The notes under the pieces were generated by a model. That model made no database searches. It was given only the letters and a program-made list of their open reading frames with translations, and was not told where the DNA came from. From contig SIAQ01000036.1 in assembly GCA_009697105.1 (NCBI GenBank), forward strand, positions 1 to 41,384: a DNA stretch of 41,384 bases, in the 5' to 3' direction. The stretch is from Gemmataceae bacterium (GTDB taxonomy: Bacteria; Planctomycetota; Planctomycetia; Gemmatales; Gemmataceae). The position numbers and the translations under genes are program-made. This document shows positions 23,414-31,568 of this stretch, one piece after another (positions within the stretch are counted from its first letter, which is position 1; the number at the start of each line of letters is the position of its first letter).

Positions 23414-23896
23414 TCAGATCGCCATCGTTTCCGATAGTTCCACTTCATCCGTCTGCTCGTCTTTCACGGGCATGTCTGCTCGCACCGTCAGTACGGGGCA
23501 TGGGGAACCGCGCAGGACCTCTTCCGCCACACTACCCATGACCAACCGCGAAAAGCCGGTTCGGCCATGCGTACCCATGACGACGACTTCGGCATTAGTC
23601 TCCGCAGCGGTCTCAACGATCACGGATGCGGGATTCCCTTCGAGCAGGCGATACTCCATCGTGACGGCGGACGGCGGGGCCTTCAGCAAACGCAACAATC
23701 GCATCGCCTCGCCGGGGTCCTCCTTCGGGCCGACGTAGCTTCCGAATTCAGAAAACCCAATGGTCTGCGGTTCGACCACATGCACGGCGATGATTCGTGC
23801 CCGATAATCGCGCGCCAATGCGGATGCCACCTCAAAGGCAACCTTTGATGCGGGTGAGAAATCGGTGGCGAACAAAATGGTCTTGAATGGCAACAT
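23414..23896 (-). CDS. Universal stress protein UspA family
   Basis: A 160-residue single-domain Usp protein. It opens MLPFKTILFATDFSPASKVA with the conserved Asp near the strand end. The ATP-binding signature GTHGRTGFSRLVMGSVAEEV (G-2x-G-9x-G-S) and the closing SPCPVLTVR are present, so it belongs to the ATP-binding Usp type. Such proteins are stress-linked cytoplasmic regulators. The ATG at 23896 has GGAGGG about eight bases upstream. The open frame continues to 24370 only by reading through the long hairpin and part of the neighbouring gene in another frame. The C-terminal tail (PVKDEQTDEVELSETMAI) is acidic and extends beyond the fold. Confidence 0.95.
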   Translation of the reverse strand: MLPFKTILFATDFSPASKVAFEVASALARDYRARIIAVHVVEPQTIGFSEFGSYVGPKEDPGEAMRLLRLLKAPPSAVTMEYRLLEGNPASVIVETAAETNAEVVVMGTHGRTGFSRLVMGSVAEEVLRGSPCPVLTVRADMPVKDEQTDEVELSETMAI

Positions 23897-24004
23897 GGCT
23901 GAACCCTCCAAATGTGTGGGCGGATAACGTTTCGTGATCTGCCCACACCATAGCAGAGCAAACGTGATGCCAATGAGCAATTGGCGGCATGTGAAACGGC
24001 ACAT

Positions 24005-24085
24005 TTCCGAGCCGCGACCGTGAGGGAGTGGCCGACGTGCCGGTTCACGCGATGTCGGCCACTCCCTCACGGTCGCGGCTCGGAA
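24005..24085. repeat. Long hairpin, family A copy 3
   Basis: A perfect 32-bp stem (24005-24036 with 24054-24085). The core is CGACCGTGAGGGAGTGGCC, with two changes from the copy at 5625, both matched in the other arm. It is 109 bases upstream of the UspA gene. Confidence 0.95.
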
Positions 24086-24185
24086 TGGACTCGATCCATC
24101 CGCGTTGTCCGTGATTTCAATTCCGGACGAAATTTGACAGCTGACATCGCAAAGTGTGCGGAAATGTTGCAAACGATGTGCGAGA

Positions 24186-25169
24186 TCAGTTCGCGACGAG
24201 CACGGGCACGCTTTCGATGATCTCGCGGACGATCTGCTTCGCCGATTTGCCTTCGACCTCGGCCTCTGGGCGGATGATGAGCCGATGGCCGAGCACGCCG
24301 AGGGCGATTGTTTGCACATCCTCATGCGTGAAATAGGTTCGGCCATCGAGCAGTGCTCGCGATCGCGCACAGCGCAAAAGCGTCAACGACGCCCGCGGAC
24401 TGGCGCCGAGTGCGACATCGGGGTGGCGTCGGCTTGCTTCAGCGAGGTCAATGATGTAGGTGTAAAGTTCTTCCTTGCAGTAAACGCGATTCACCTGGGC
24501 CCGCAGCGTGAGGATCAATTCTGACGTGAACAATTGCGGTGCGATCACAATCGGTTGACTGTGAAGCTTGAGCATCGCCTTCTCGTGATCGGGACCCGGA
24601 TAGCCCATTTCGATACGCAGGAGAAAGCGGTCGAGTTGAGCCTCGGGCAGGCGATAGACGCCTTCTTGCTCGACGGGGTTTTGCGTCGCCAGCACCATGA
24701 ACGGTCGAGGCAACGGCAGCGTCGTGCCTTCGATCGTCACTTGGTATTCCTGCATCGCCTCTAGCAGAGCTGACTGAGTTTTTGCCGGGGCGCGATTGAT
24801 TTCGTCGGCGAGTAAGATCTGGCAGAAAATCGGCCCTTTGCGCAATGTGAATTCGTTGGTCCTGCGGTCGAAGATATAGGTTCCGGTGACATCCGAAGGC
24901 AGGAGGTCCGGCGTGAACTGGATGCGCTGATACTGGATGCCAAGGATTTGCGCGAGCGTTTTGGAGAGCGTGGTCTTGGCAACGCCGGGCACGCCTTCGA
25001 GCAGCACGTGTCCGCCGGCACACAGCGCAATTAGGAATCGGCTGGCGACGCGGTCCATACCCACGACAACGCGTGCCACCTCACGCAGCGTTTGCTCGCG
25101 AAGCTCGCGGGCGCGCGCCGCCCAGGTCGCGAGATCGGTCGTCGGCGTAATAGTCTCTACCTCAAGCAT
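24186..25169 (-). CDS. MoxR-family AAA+ ATPase
   Basis: A 327-residue cytoplasmic AAA+ ATPase of the MoxR family, chaperone-like proteins that act with von Willebrand factor A or DUF58 partners. Walker A is GVPGVAKTTL (59-68), Walker B is ILLADEINRA (about 118-127), sensor 1 is MVLATQNPVEQEG, and the arginine-finger region is PEAQLDRFLLR. The C-terminal lid contains GASPRASLTLLRCARSRALL, typical of the family. The length is normal. The ATG at 25169 is the only sensible start; the ribosome binding site is weak. It lies 55 bases after the DUF4350-like gene. The DUF58 gene that usually follows MoxR is missing here, since a long hairpin and UspA come next. Confidence 0.96.
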   Translation of the reverse strand: MLEVETITPTTDLATWAARARELREQTLREVARVVVGMDRVASRFLIALCAGGHVLLEGVPGVAKTTLSKTLAQILGIQYQRIQFTPDLLPSDVTGTYIFDRRTNEFTLRKGPIFCQILLADEINRAPAKTQSALLEAMQEYQVTIEGTTLPLPRPFMVLATQNPVEQEGVYRLPEAQLDRFLLRIEMGYPGPDHEKAMLKLHSQPIVIAPQLFTSELILTLRAQVNRVYCKEELYTYIIDLAEASRRHPDVALGASPRASLTLLRCARSRALLDGRTYFTHEDVQTIALGVLGHRLIIRPEAEVEGKSAKQIVREIIESVPVLVAN

Positions 25170-25224
25170 GCGTTGATTCCGGCCATGAAATTCGAGCGAT
25201 CTTCGCTACATTGGGCGCGAGGCA

Positions 25225-26643
25225 TCACGTCTGTCTTACATTTTTTCCGTCCACCAGCAACACGACTCGGCCATCGCGATCGGCAATCGACAGGTTGCGC
25301 AATGCTAGTATTAGTCGCTGGAAATCGGCTCGTTTCAGGGGTGTCGGCTTCCTGGCGCACGCGAGACGCAAGACCCATTCGGCGTTGTGTGGCATTTGGC
25401 GATGCGACCAGAAACCGGCGGTTACCTTCAGCTCGGCCTGCACGCCGTCGTGCCAGGTGTCCGGCGTGATGTCATAGATTTCGCGAAACCAATCCATTGC
25501 CAGTAGCTTGGCCTCGCCGGCGAAATCCCAGCCGCGTAGCACAGCCTGACGGCGCTGTTTGTCGAGCGGCACACCATCGACACTCGCCGTCGTCGGGGTG
25601 ACGGTCGGGCCTTTGCCGAGATCGGTGGACTCTCGGCTGGCAATCGTCGTCCGCGTGCCATAGATAAGCAGCGCAAGCGTGAGAATCGCCAACATGATGC
25701 CGATGAAACGCCCGAGCTGTTCGCCGAGAAGGTCGCTGAAAATGCGCTGCGGGATTCGCTCTTGCTCCAGGCCACGCATCAGTCGATTGAGCATCCGCAC
25801 CGTCGGAATCGGGATCGGCGGCAGCGGCGGCGTCAGGTTCATGTCGAAGTCGGTGATAATCGTGCCATCCACCATGAGCAACACGTTCGGCCTGGCCACG
25901 CCGTCCGGGCCGTCGCGCAGCCAGCGGACAACGTTCATCGCGAAGTTGAAGTTGTCGTTGTCCGGTTGCAGCATCATGCCGTTCATGAAGATGCCATGCC
26001 CTGCGATGTATAGCGATCGCCCGCTTGGAGCCGAGCCCTTCGGCGAACCGAGGATGTAGGTTCCGGTCTGACGGCGGACACCGGGCGGGAAGTCTAGCAG
26101 AACGGGCGGGAAGTCTAACAGATAGTCGAGGCCAGTCCCGTTGCGAATTGGACCAGCATGGCTGGGGCAGTTGGTCGCCAGGCCCTTGCTCAGAAAATGG
26201 AAGATCGGATGGCCGCGAGCGAATTTGCCGGCGTCTTCGTTCTGTGAGAAAGGCAGGAACGGGCATTCCGGATGGCCGTGATACGCCACTTGCTTGGCCT
26301 GCGTGACGCGGTTGCCTGGGATATCGATGCCGAGCGAGAACGCGCTGAACGGGTAATCCGTGGCGAGAAGGAAACTGCCGCCCTGACGCAGGAATTGCTG
26401 GATACCGTCGGCGTCTCGTTGCAGTTCCTCGATCCTTTTCGGATTGCCCAGAACGATAATCAAACTGCTCCGCGGATCATCAACGGCGGCGCGGATCGAG
26501 TGCAATGGCCTCGCGCCTTCGTTATGTAAAATGTGGCAGAAAATCTCCGGCCCATCGAACGGGATGGTGCGGACCTCATCCTGGTCTTGGCCAAACGCGG
26601 TGTTCGCCAGGAGCAGCGTTAATCCGATGAGGATGCGACTCAT
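25225..26643 (-). CDS. DUF4350-like membrane protein of the MoxR operon
   Basis: A 472-residue protein with a signal peptide at 1-18 (MSRILIGLTLLLANTAFG). Residues about 25-270 form a GATase-like domain as in DUF4350 (RSSLIIVLGNPKRIEELQRD, FLRQGGSFLLATDYPFS, SLYIAGHGIFMNGMMLQPDN, NFAMNVVRWLRDG). A membrane segment lies at about 322-342 (FIGIMLAILTLALLIYGTR), followed by a cytoplasmic tail of about 130 residues. DUF4350 proteins are usual members of MoxR/DUF58/DUF4129 operons. The ATG overlaps the stop of the upstream DUF4129-like gene (26640-26643). A direct repeat of about 18 bases (near 26087-26122) doubles the peptide LLDFPP, a small local duplication. Confidence 0.87.
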   Translation of the reverse strand: MSRILIGLTLLLANTAFGQDQDEVRTIPFDGPEIFCHILHNEGARPLHSIRAAVDDPRSSLIIVLGNPKRIEELQRDADGIQQFLRQGGSFLLATDYPFSAFSLGIDIPGNRVTQAKQVAYHGHPECPFLPFSQNEDAGKFARGHPIFHFLSKGLATNCPSHAGPIRNGTGLDYLLDFPPVLLDFPPGVRRQTGTYILGSPKGSAPSGRSLYIAGHGIFMNGMMLQPDNDNFNFAMNVVRWLRDGPDGVARPNVLLMVDGTIITDFDMNLTPPLPPIPIPTVRMLNRLMRGLEQERIPQRIFSDLLGEQLGRFIGIMLAILTLALLIYGTRTTIASRESTDLGKGPTVTPTTASVDGVPLDKQRRQAVLRGWDFAGEAKLLAMDWFREIYDITPDTWHDGVQAELKVTAGFWSHRQMPHNAEWVLRLACARKPTPLKRADFQRLILALRNLSIADRDGRVVLLVDGKNVRQT

Positions 26644-27878
26644 GCCGCCTCCGCGATCTGAGCGATGGCCGAGCGGGCCTGTGTGCGTTCGGTCTCCGAA
26701 AGCGTCGCGTCACCCGGCGTGTAGCGGGCGAGTTCATAGAGCTGCGCGAGACCGTCGGCGACCGGAGTACATGCGGGCGTCTTGGCCGACCATTGCGCGG
26801 CGATGACGCGGTGGTTCCAACACTCGGCGGCAGCGCCAAGCGTCAACCTCGCTAAATGGTCGAATGCCAGCACGAGGTCGGCGCGCGTAGTGATGGCGTC
26901 GGCCCGCACCGGCCAGGGACCGAGCGTGACTGCGTCGGATTCGGTCGCTTCGCCTTGCTGCTTCTTTGCCCAGCGAAGCAACAGCCAAACGAGCAACGCT
27001 AACACGGCCAGGAACAGCAACCAACTAACGCCGACACCGATCGTCGGCAGCGATGGCGCGGAGAAATCCGGCAGCCCGCCCGGCAGATTCGGCGCTCGAG
27101 TCCCGCCCAACCCGGGCACCGGTCGATCCCAGCGGAATCGCTCCCAGTTCGGGCGCGGCATCTCGCGCAGCCGATCCAGGGCGTTCTCGACGGGTGTCCA
27201 GTTCTGCCCCTCAAACCACTTCAGTTTATTCTCGATATCCCGCATGCCCCAACGCTGGTTGTTCGGATTGTCGAGCGCCGTTTTCAGATCGCTGAATGCT
27301 CGACGCCAAGCCGGTGAGTCGCGTAGCCATTCGCCAAGCTTGCCATTCTCTGCATTCTTCATCGTGTTCTCGACTGCACGCGGAATCGCATTATCCGGTC
27401 GCGGCGGTTGCGACATTTTCGGCAGTTCCTTTGGAAACTCGGGTAGTTTCTTCGGATCGGCCATTGGCGGTTTGGACTGATTGAGCAGCGTCTTCAGATT
27501 GTCGTGCATCTGCTTCACATCGTCTGGCTGATTGCCGACCGGATTTTTGCTGATCCAATCCTGCAACGCCTGTTTGAGCTGCGGATCGTTCGCCGCCCAG
27601 TTGTGCAGGGCCTTCTTGAATTGCGGGTCATCGAATTTGAGCTCTTTGAGTTGCTTGGGATCGATGGGAAACTTGTTCGGGTCCGCAATGATCTGGCGTA
27701 CGAGGTCCTTGAACGGCCCCAGCTGCTTCTCGAATTTCAGCCGATCTTTGAACTTCGCCTCGAAGTTGGGATCAAGCGGGATTGGCACATAGCTACGAGG
27801 CTCGTCGTCCTGAGCGAGCACGCTCGGCGAGAAGGCGATACCGAGTAGACATGCGAGCATCCAGTAGTGGTTGTTCAT
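26640..27878 (-). CDS. DUF4129-like membrane protein of the MoxR operon
   Basis: A 412-residue exported, single-pass membrane protein. The signal peptide (WMLACLLGIAFSPSVLAQ) is followed by a long charged, helical, Pro-rich region (about 23-300) with repeated D-P-K-x-L and FKKAL-type segments. A membrane helix lies at about 308-330 (VSWLLFLAVLALLVWLLLRW), and a cytoplasmic C-terminal helical domain of the DUF4129 kind follows (TTRADLVLAFDHLARLTLGA, ELARYTPGDATLS, ERTQARSAIAQIAEAA). DUF4129 proteins occur with MoxR ATPases. The ATG at 27878 has GAGGA five bases upstream and gives a clean signal peptide. It is the first gene of a three-gene unit, with a four-base overlap to the next. Confidence 0.87.
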   Translation of the reverse strand: MNNHYWMLACLLGIAFSPSVLAQDDEPRSYVPIPLDPNFEAKFKDRLKFEKQLGPFKDLVRQIIADPNKFPIDPKQLKELKFDDPQFKKALHNWAANDPQLKQALQDWISKNPVGNQPDDVKQMHDNLKTLLNQSKPPMADPKKLPEFPKELPKMSQPPRPDNAIPRAVENTMKNAENGKLGEWLRDSPAWRRAFSDLKTALDNPNNQRWGMRDIENKLKWFEGQNWTPVENALDRLREMPRPNWERFRWDRPVPGLGGTRAPNLPGGLPDFSAPSLPTIGVGVSWLLFLAVLALLVWLLLRWAKKQQGEATESDAVTLGPWPVRADAITTRADLVLAFDHLARLTLGAAAECWNHRVIAAQWSAKTPACTPVADGLAQLYELARYTPGDATLSETERTQARSAIAQIAEAA

Positions 27879-27910
27879 GCGATCCTCGCTAAATATCGAT
27901 ACAAGCCCAG

Positions 27911-27976
27911 AGGTGAGGAACTCCGAACCTTTGGGATAATCCGAGGCAAGTCCAAGGGTTCGGAGTACCTCACCCT
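27911..27976. repeat. Imperfect inverted repeat, family F
   Basis: Arms about 27911-27934 and 27952-27976 pair with three or four mismatches. It lies 33 bases upstream of the first gene of the MoxR operon. The rest of the space from 27879 to 28307 has no gene; its last 100 bases (28204-28307) are unusually AT-rich. Confidence 0.75.
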
Positions 27977-28118
27977 TGGACTTGCAGTGCCACGCCCCGC
28001 AGTAACGACGACCGCATCGGCTCAACCATCTCTTCGATAGTCGCAGTTCGCACGTTCCCCGTCGGATAAAACGACGAGCTATGCCAGGTCCATCGCCTCT
28101 TGTATTTACGCCGCCGCC

Positions 28119-28203
28119 AAAAGTCGATTTTCCGTCGGAGGCTGAAGCGTAAGGGAGGCATTCAGTCCGCCTCGCTTACGCTTCAACTCGGAAATCGACT
28201 TTT
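28119..28203. repeat. Long imperfect hairpin, family C copy 2
   Basis: Arms about 28119-28159 and 28169-28203 share AAAAGTCGATTTTCC and GGCTGAAGCGTAAG cores with the hairpin at 31227, in the same orientation. The two copies stand on either side of the U32 gene. Confidence 0.88.
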
Positions 28204-28307
28204 ATTCGGTGATGACTGTTTTGATTTATCTTATTTTTGATTTTGTCTCGTATTTCGAGTGTTGTATTTCGGATTTATTTCGAGACCGTAAATCTAAGAA
28301 AGAAATC

Positions 28308-30983
28308 CTACAAGACCCCCGTCGCGAATTTCGCCGCCTGCGTGCTACGAATCGCCTTGCCCTGCCTCAATAGTCGCCAGTTCTCTCGCACGACGTTTGC
28401 CGAATACGCGCGATAAATGAAGTCGGCACGCACCGCCGACACGCCCGCTTTCTTCAACTCGCCCAAGCGTGATGACAGGCAGAACGGTTCCTGGTTCAAC
28501 ACGATCGTGCGACAATGGTAATCGAGTGCCGTCACGCGTTCGCCATGACTGGAGACCATCTCCATGCTTTCAAAATTGCAGTTCGCCTTGCCCGGACAGC
28601 CGCCGATCAGGTTGGCGTATGCACACGACTCGGCCAAGAATTGCGGCGTATCTTGATAGACGATGAGCACCGCCCGGGAGCCAAACTCGCTCCAGAGCGT
28701 GCGGGCGTTATCGATGCCATCCTCCGGCGACAGCGCGAAACGGGTGGCGCCCATGTCGAAGAGTTGCAGCGCGGCCAAGCGGTTCATGACATAGACCGAC
28801 CAATCGGTGGCGAGATCGAGAACGCCAGCCGGCTTGAGCGGATCGACGCCGAGGTAATGCCACGCCGACAGATTGGCCGCTTCCCACTTGCGCCAACCCG
28901 CGGCTTGTAATGCATCGATTTTCTGACGAATGCCCTTGTCCTCCCACGATCGCGTCAGCGCCGGCAAGGCAAGGCGGATTTTTTCGTGGCCCACATGGTC
29001 AGCTATACGCGAAAGTTTTTCACGCAGAATCGACGGATGATCGCGAGCAATGTCGATCACGATTTCGTCGATGTCCTGCCAATCTTCACTGGCGAAGTCG
29101 TCGAGGAAGCTGACACAATCGACCTTGATCGACCAGCAGAGCTTGGGTGCCTGCCTGACCCGTTCACCGGGTTGCGACGCCTGCTTAGTGGTCGCGCTAA
29201 GCGTCTCCACTCGTGATCGCTTCAGTGCGACTTCCATTGCGTCAACGACATCGCGGCGAAGCTGATTCAACTGCGACACAGGCACGAACAGCCCGTCGGC
29301 ATTGTGCCAATCGAAGACGTCGAGCGCAAATTGACTTTGACCGAGCCGAGCGAAGCACGTATTGGCGGTACGTTCCATGCCAGCGAGGTCTTGTACCGCG
29401 GCGAAGGGGCCGGGCAGCGACTTCTCGACGCGCGTCTCGTCACTGCTGGCCACGGCAATCAGACGATCGCGTGTCAACGTCAGTTCAAATCGCAACGGCC
29501 GACGGCCATGCCAAAGGCCCGGTTTCGGTTTCGCGAAACGATACCGCTGCTTCACCGCTTGCGACGACGAGCAATATACCGGCGCTCCGCGCGGAATCTC
29601 CGGTGCCTCGTAGGGAAGCTCGACCTCAACAACCGCACCGGCGGGAGCCTCGATCACCTCACGTGCCTGCTCTCGATGCGTTCCCGCTATGAATAAACGA
29701 TCCACGGCGAAACCAAACGGCTTGCCCAGGATCGGCAGGTCCACCTGCAACCCATCGTGCCGTTCGAGATCGCGGTCGGTGCGGAATCGCAGGCGACGAC
29801 CGATGACCGCCTCAACCTCTCCGATCAACGTGCCGCGATGGCCAACGGTATCGCGGTCGGCCACTTCCTTGTCTTTATGCGACTGCATGAACAGGCGTGT
29901 CCACGGTCGACTGAAGACGGTCTGCAGGTCGGCCTCGATGTCCGGCCTCGCGTCCGGATCGAGCGTGCCATCGAGCAGGCGACGATAGTAGTCGGTGGTC
30001 GTGGCGACATAGAGCGGGCTTTTCTTACGGCCTTCGATTTTGAAGCACGACACGCCGCTCGCACGTAGAGCCGGCAGATGATCGGGCAGTGCGAGGTCTT
30101 TCATCGAGAACGGGAAGCCCTGGCGCGGATCGCGTTTGACTTCCGTGCCGTCGCGCAATGTCATCGGTGCGTCGGCGACTTCGTATGAATCCCGACAACT
30201 GTAGGCGCACTTGCCCCGGTTGCCGCTGCGACCGAGGGTTTGCGACGAAAACAGACAGAGTCCGCTGTAGGCGTAACAGAGCGCGCCGTGGATGAACACT
30301 TCTGTCTCGACTCCGGCGGTCGCGGTGATTTCGCCCACTTCCTCAAACGTCAGTTCACGCGCCAGCACAACGCGGCTGAAACCCAGGCGTCGTAGCGTCT
30401 CGGCCCCGGCACGGTTGTGAACCGCCATTTGCGTGCTGCCGTGCAATTCAAGTTGCGGGAACCATTGTCGAATCGCGCGATAAACGCCGAGATCCTGCAC
30501 GATGACGGCATCGACGCCGATCTCGACAAGCGACGTGAGCGCATCGATCAGTTCGGGAATTTCGTCCTGGAGTATGAGCGTATTGATGGTGACAAAGACT
30601 CGCCGCTTGGGCGTGAGCGAATGCGCGTAGGCGGTGATTTCGTCGAGTTCTTCGAACGTGAAATTCTCGGCTTCGGCACGAGCGGAGAATTTCTTCAGGC
30701 CGAGATAGATCGCATCGGCGCCGAAATGAAAGGCCGCGAAACCTGCGTCAAGCCCGCCCGCCGGGGCGAGCAGTTCTGCGGGATCTGTCGGAGCCTCCGC
30801 GGCGATCAACGGCACGCTCAACGGCATCTCGGGCCGCGCCGCGTTATAGGCACCCTGCGGATCGAACGGCAGCGGCGAATCAGTGTCCAGCAACGCCGGC
30901 AGCTGGCCAAACGCCGCCAGCCCTTCCCAGGTGGGCGCGGCTTTTGAATCAACAATCAGCGGTAATTCAAGTTTGTTCAACAA
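28308..30983 (-). CDS. U32 family peptidase, RlhA-like, long form with DUF3656
   Basis: About 891 residues with a TTG start. The U32 core begins ELLAPAGGLDAGFAAFHFGA. The family signature EVFIHGALCYAYSGLCLFS (about 228-246, Cys236 and Cys243) and GKCAYSCRD (Cys259, Cys263) give the four cysteines expected of an Fe-S cluster. The middle holds a DUF3656-like region as in RlhA, which hydroxylates a cytidine of 23S rRNA. The last 300 residues form a further Cys-containing domain (IGGCPGKANCNFE, FCLSSRLGELK). The protein is longer than E. coli RlhA. The start is uncertain. Codon use stays gene-like up to about 30980, and a TATACAAT box is placed about 50 bases before the TTG, so I prefer TTG at 30983. 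ATG at 30827 is the conservative choice. Beyond that the frame runs through hairpins and is not coding. Confidence 0.87.
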   Translation of the reverse strand: MLNKLELPLIVDSKAAPTWEGLAAFGQLPALLDTDSPLPFDPQGAYNAARPEMPLSVPLIAAEAPTDPAELLAPAGGLDAGFAAFHFGADAIYLGLKKFSARAEAENFTFEELDEITAYAHSLTPKRRVFVTINTLILQDEIPELIDALTSLVEIGVDAVIVQDLGVYRAIRQWFPQLELHGSTQMAVHNRAGAETLRRLGFSRVVLARELTFEEVGEITATAGVETEVFIHGALCYAYSGLCLFSSQTLGRSGNRGKCAYSCRDSYEVADAPMTLRDGTEVKRDPRQGFPFSMKDLALPDHLPALRASGVSCFKIEGRKKSPLYVATTTDYYRRLLDGTLDPDARPDIEADLQTVFSRPWTRLFMQSHKDKEVADRDTVGHRGTLIGEVEAVIGRRLRFRTDRDLERHDGLQVDLPILGKPFGFAVDRLFIAGTHREQAREVIEAPAGAVVEVELPYEAPEIPRGAPVYCSSSQAVKQRYRFAKPKPGLWHGRRPLRFELTLTRDRLIAVASSDETRVEKSLPGPFAAVQDLAGMERTANTCFARLGQSQFALDVFDWHNADGLFVPVSQLNQLRRDVVDAMEVALKRSRVETLSATTKQASQPGERVRQAPKLCWSIKVDCVSFLDDFASEDWQDIDEIVIDIARDHPSILREKLSRIADHVGHEKIRLALPALTRSWEDKGIRQKIDALQAAGWRKWEAANLSAWHYLGVDPLKPAGVLDLATDWSVYVMNRLAALQLFDMGATRFALSPEDGIDNARTLWSEFGSRAVLIVYQDTPQFLAESCAYANLIGGCPGKANCNFESMEMVSSHGERVTALDYHCRTIVLNQEPFCLSSRLGELKKAGVSAVRADFIYRAYSANVVRENWRLLRQGKAIRSTQAAKFATGVL

Positions 30984-31029
30984 CGGAATGTATCCAACCC
31001 ATAGTTCATTGTTTTCGCAGAATATCTTT

Positions 31030-31037
31030 ATTGTATA
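31030..31037 (-). promoter_or_regulatory. Possible -10 box for the U32 gene
   Basis: TATACAAT on the minus strand, about 47 bases upstream of the proposed TTG start, in a locally AT-rich stretch. No convincing -35 box is seen, so this is weak support only. Confidence 0.25.
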
Positions 31038-31061
31038 CCTTTGACGGGTGAGTTTGACGCT

Positions 31062-31146
31062 TTTCCGAGCCGCGACCGTAAGAGAGCGGCCGACAAGTTG
31101 CCGTACGGATAATGTCGGCCGCTCCCTTACGGTCGCGGCTCGGAAA
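31062..31146. repeat. Long hairpin, family A copy 4
   Basis: Arms 31062-31095 and 31113-31146 pair at 33 of 34 positions. The core is as at 5625 except for one A in the left arm (AAGAGAG) that breaks one pair. It is upstream of the U32 gene, in the divergent space before the kinase-like gene. Confidence 0.95.
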
Positions 31147-31226
31147 TGTTTTGATCCGTTCCGAAACTCTGTTTCCCGATACTTTGTTTCGCATGCAATC
31201 CACGAAGCGAAACAGCGTTGACGCCA

Positions 31227-31323
31227 CCGACAAAAGTCGATTTCCCGTCCGAGGCTGAAGCGTAAGCGAGGCATTCAGGCTGCCTCGCTTACGCTTCAGC
31301 CTCGGAAACGGACTTTTTGTCGG
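31227..31323. repeat. Long hairpin, family C copy 3
   Basis: Arms about 31227-31273 and 31281-31323 pair almost throughout, with outer ends CCGACAAAAGTC and GACTTTTTGTCGG. Same family and orientation as 28119. Confidence 0.9.
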
Positions 31324-31386
31324 CGGCATTGCGGAAAGCGGCAAATTGCATGTGCGCCCGTCCATGTTGTCGCCCAATCGTTTTCC

Positions 31387-31414
31387 TTGTTACACGCACT
31401 ATCTTTGTTACAAT
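31387..31414 (+). promoter_or_regulatory. Possible promoter of the kinase-like gene
   Basis: TTGTTA (31387-31392) and TACAAT (31409-31414) with a 16-base spacer resemble a sigma-70 promoter, about 155 bases before the start codon. Planctomycete promoters are poorly defined, so the call is tentative. Confidence 0.3.
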
Positions 31415-31568
31415 TTGACAGCGCTGGTTTTTTGTTCCATGTTTAGGACAAGGAGCGGTAGCGCCGGCATGTCTGGTCCGTTCACCGTATCCTGGCCGGT
31501 TGCCTTGCTTGTATGCAAGGGCAACTTGTTCCCCGAAGTTACCCTCTGGTTTGAAAAAGGAAACAGCA

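Noticed and set aside
30984..31274. Further N-terminal extension of the U32 protein
   Set aside because: It reads through two long hairpins; the peptide has no protein-like character.
28119..31323. Composite transposon around the U32 gene
   Set aside because: The flanking hairpins carry no transposase and have relatives elsewhere; only their shared orientation is notable.
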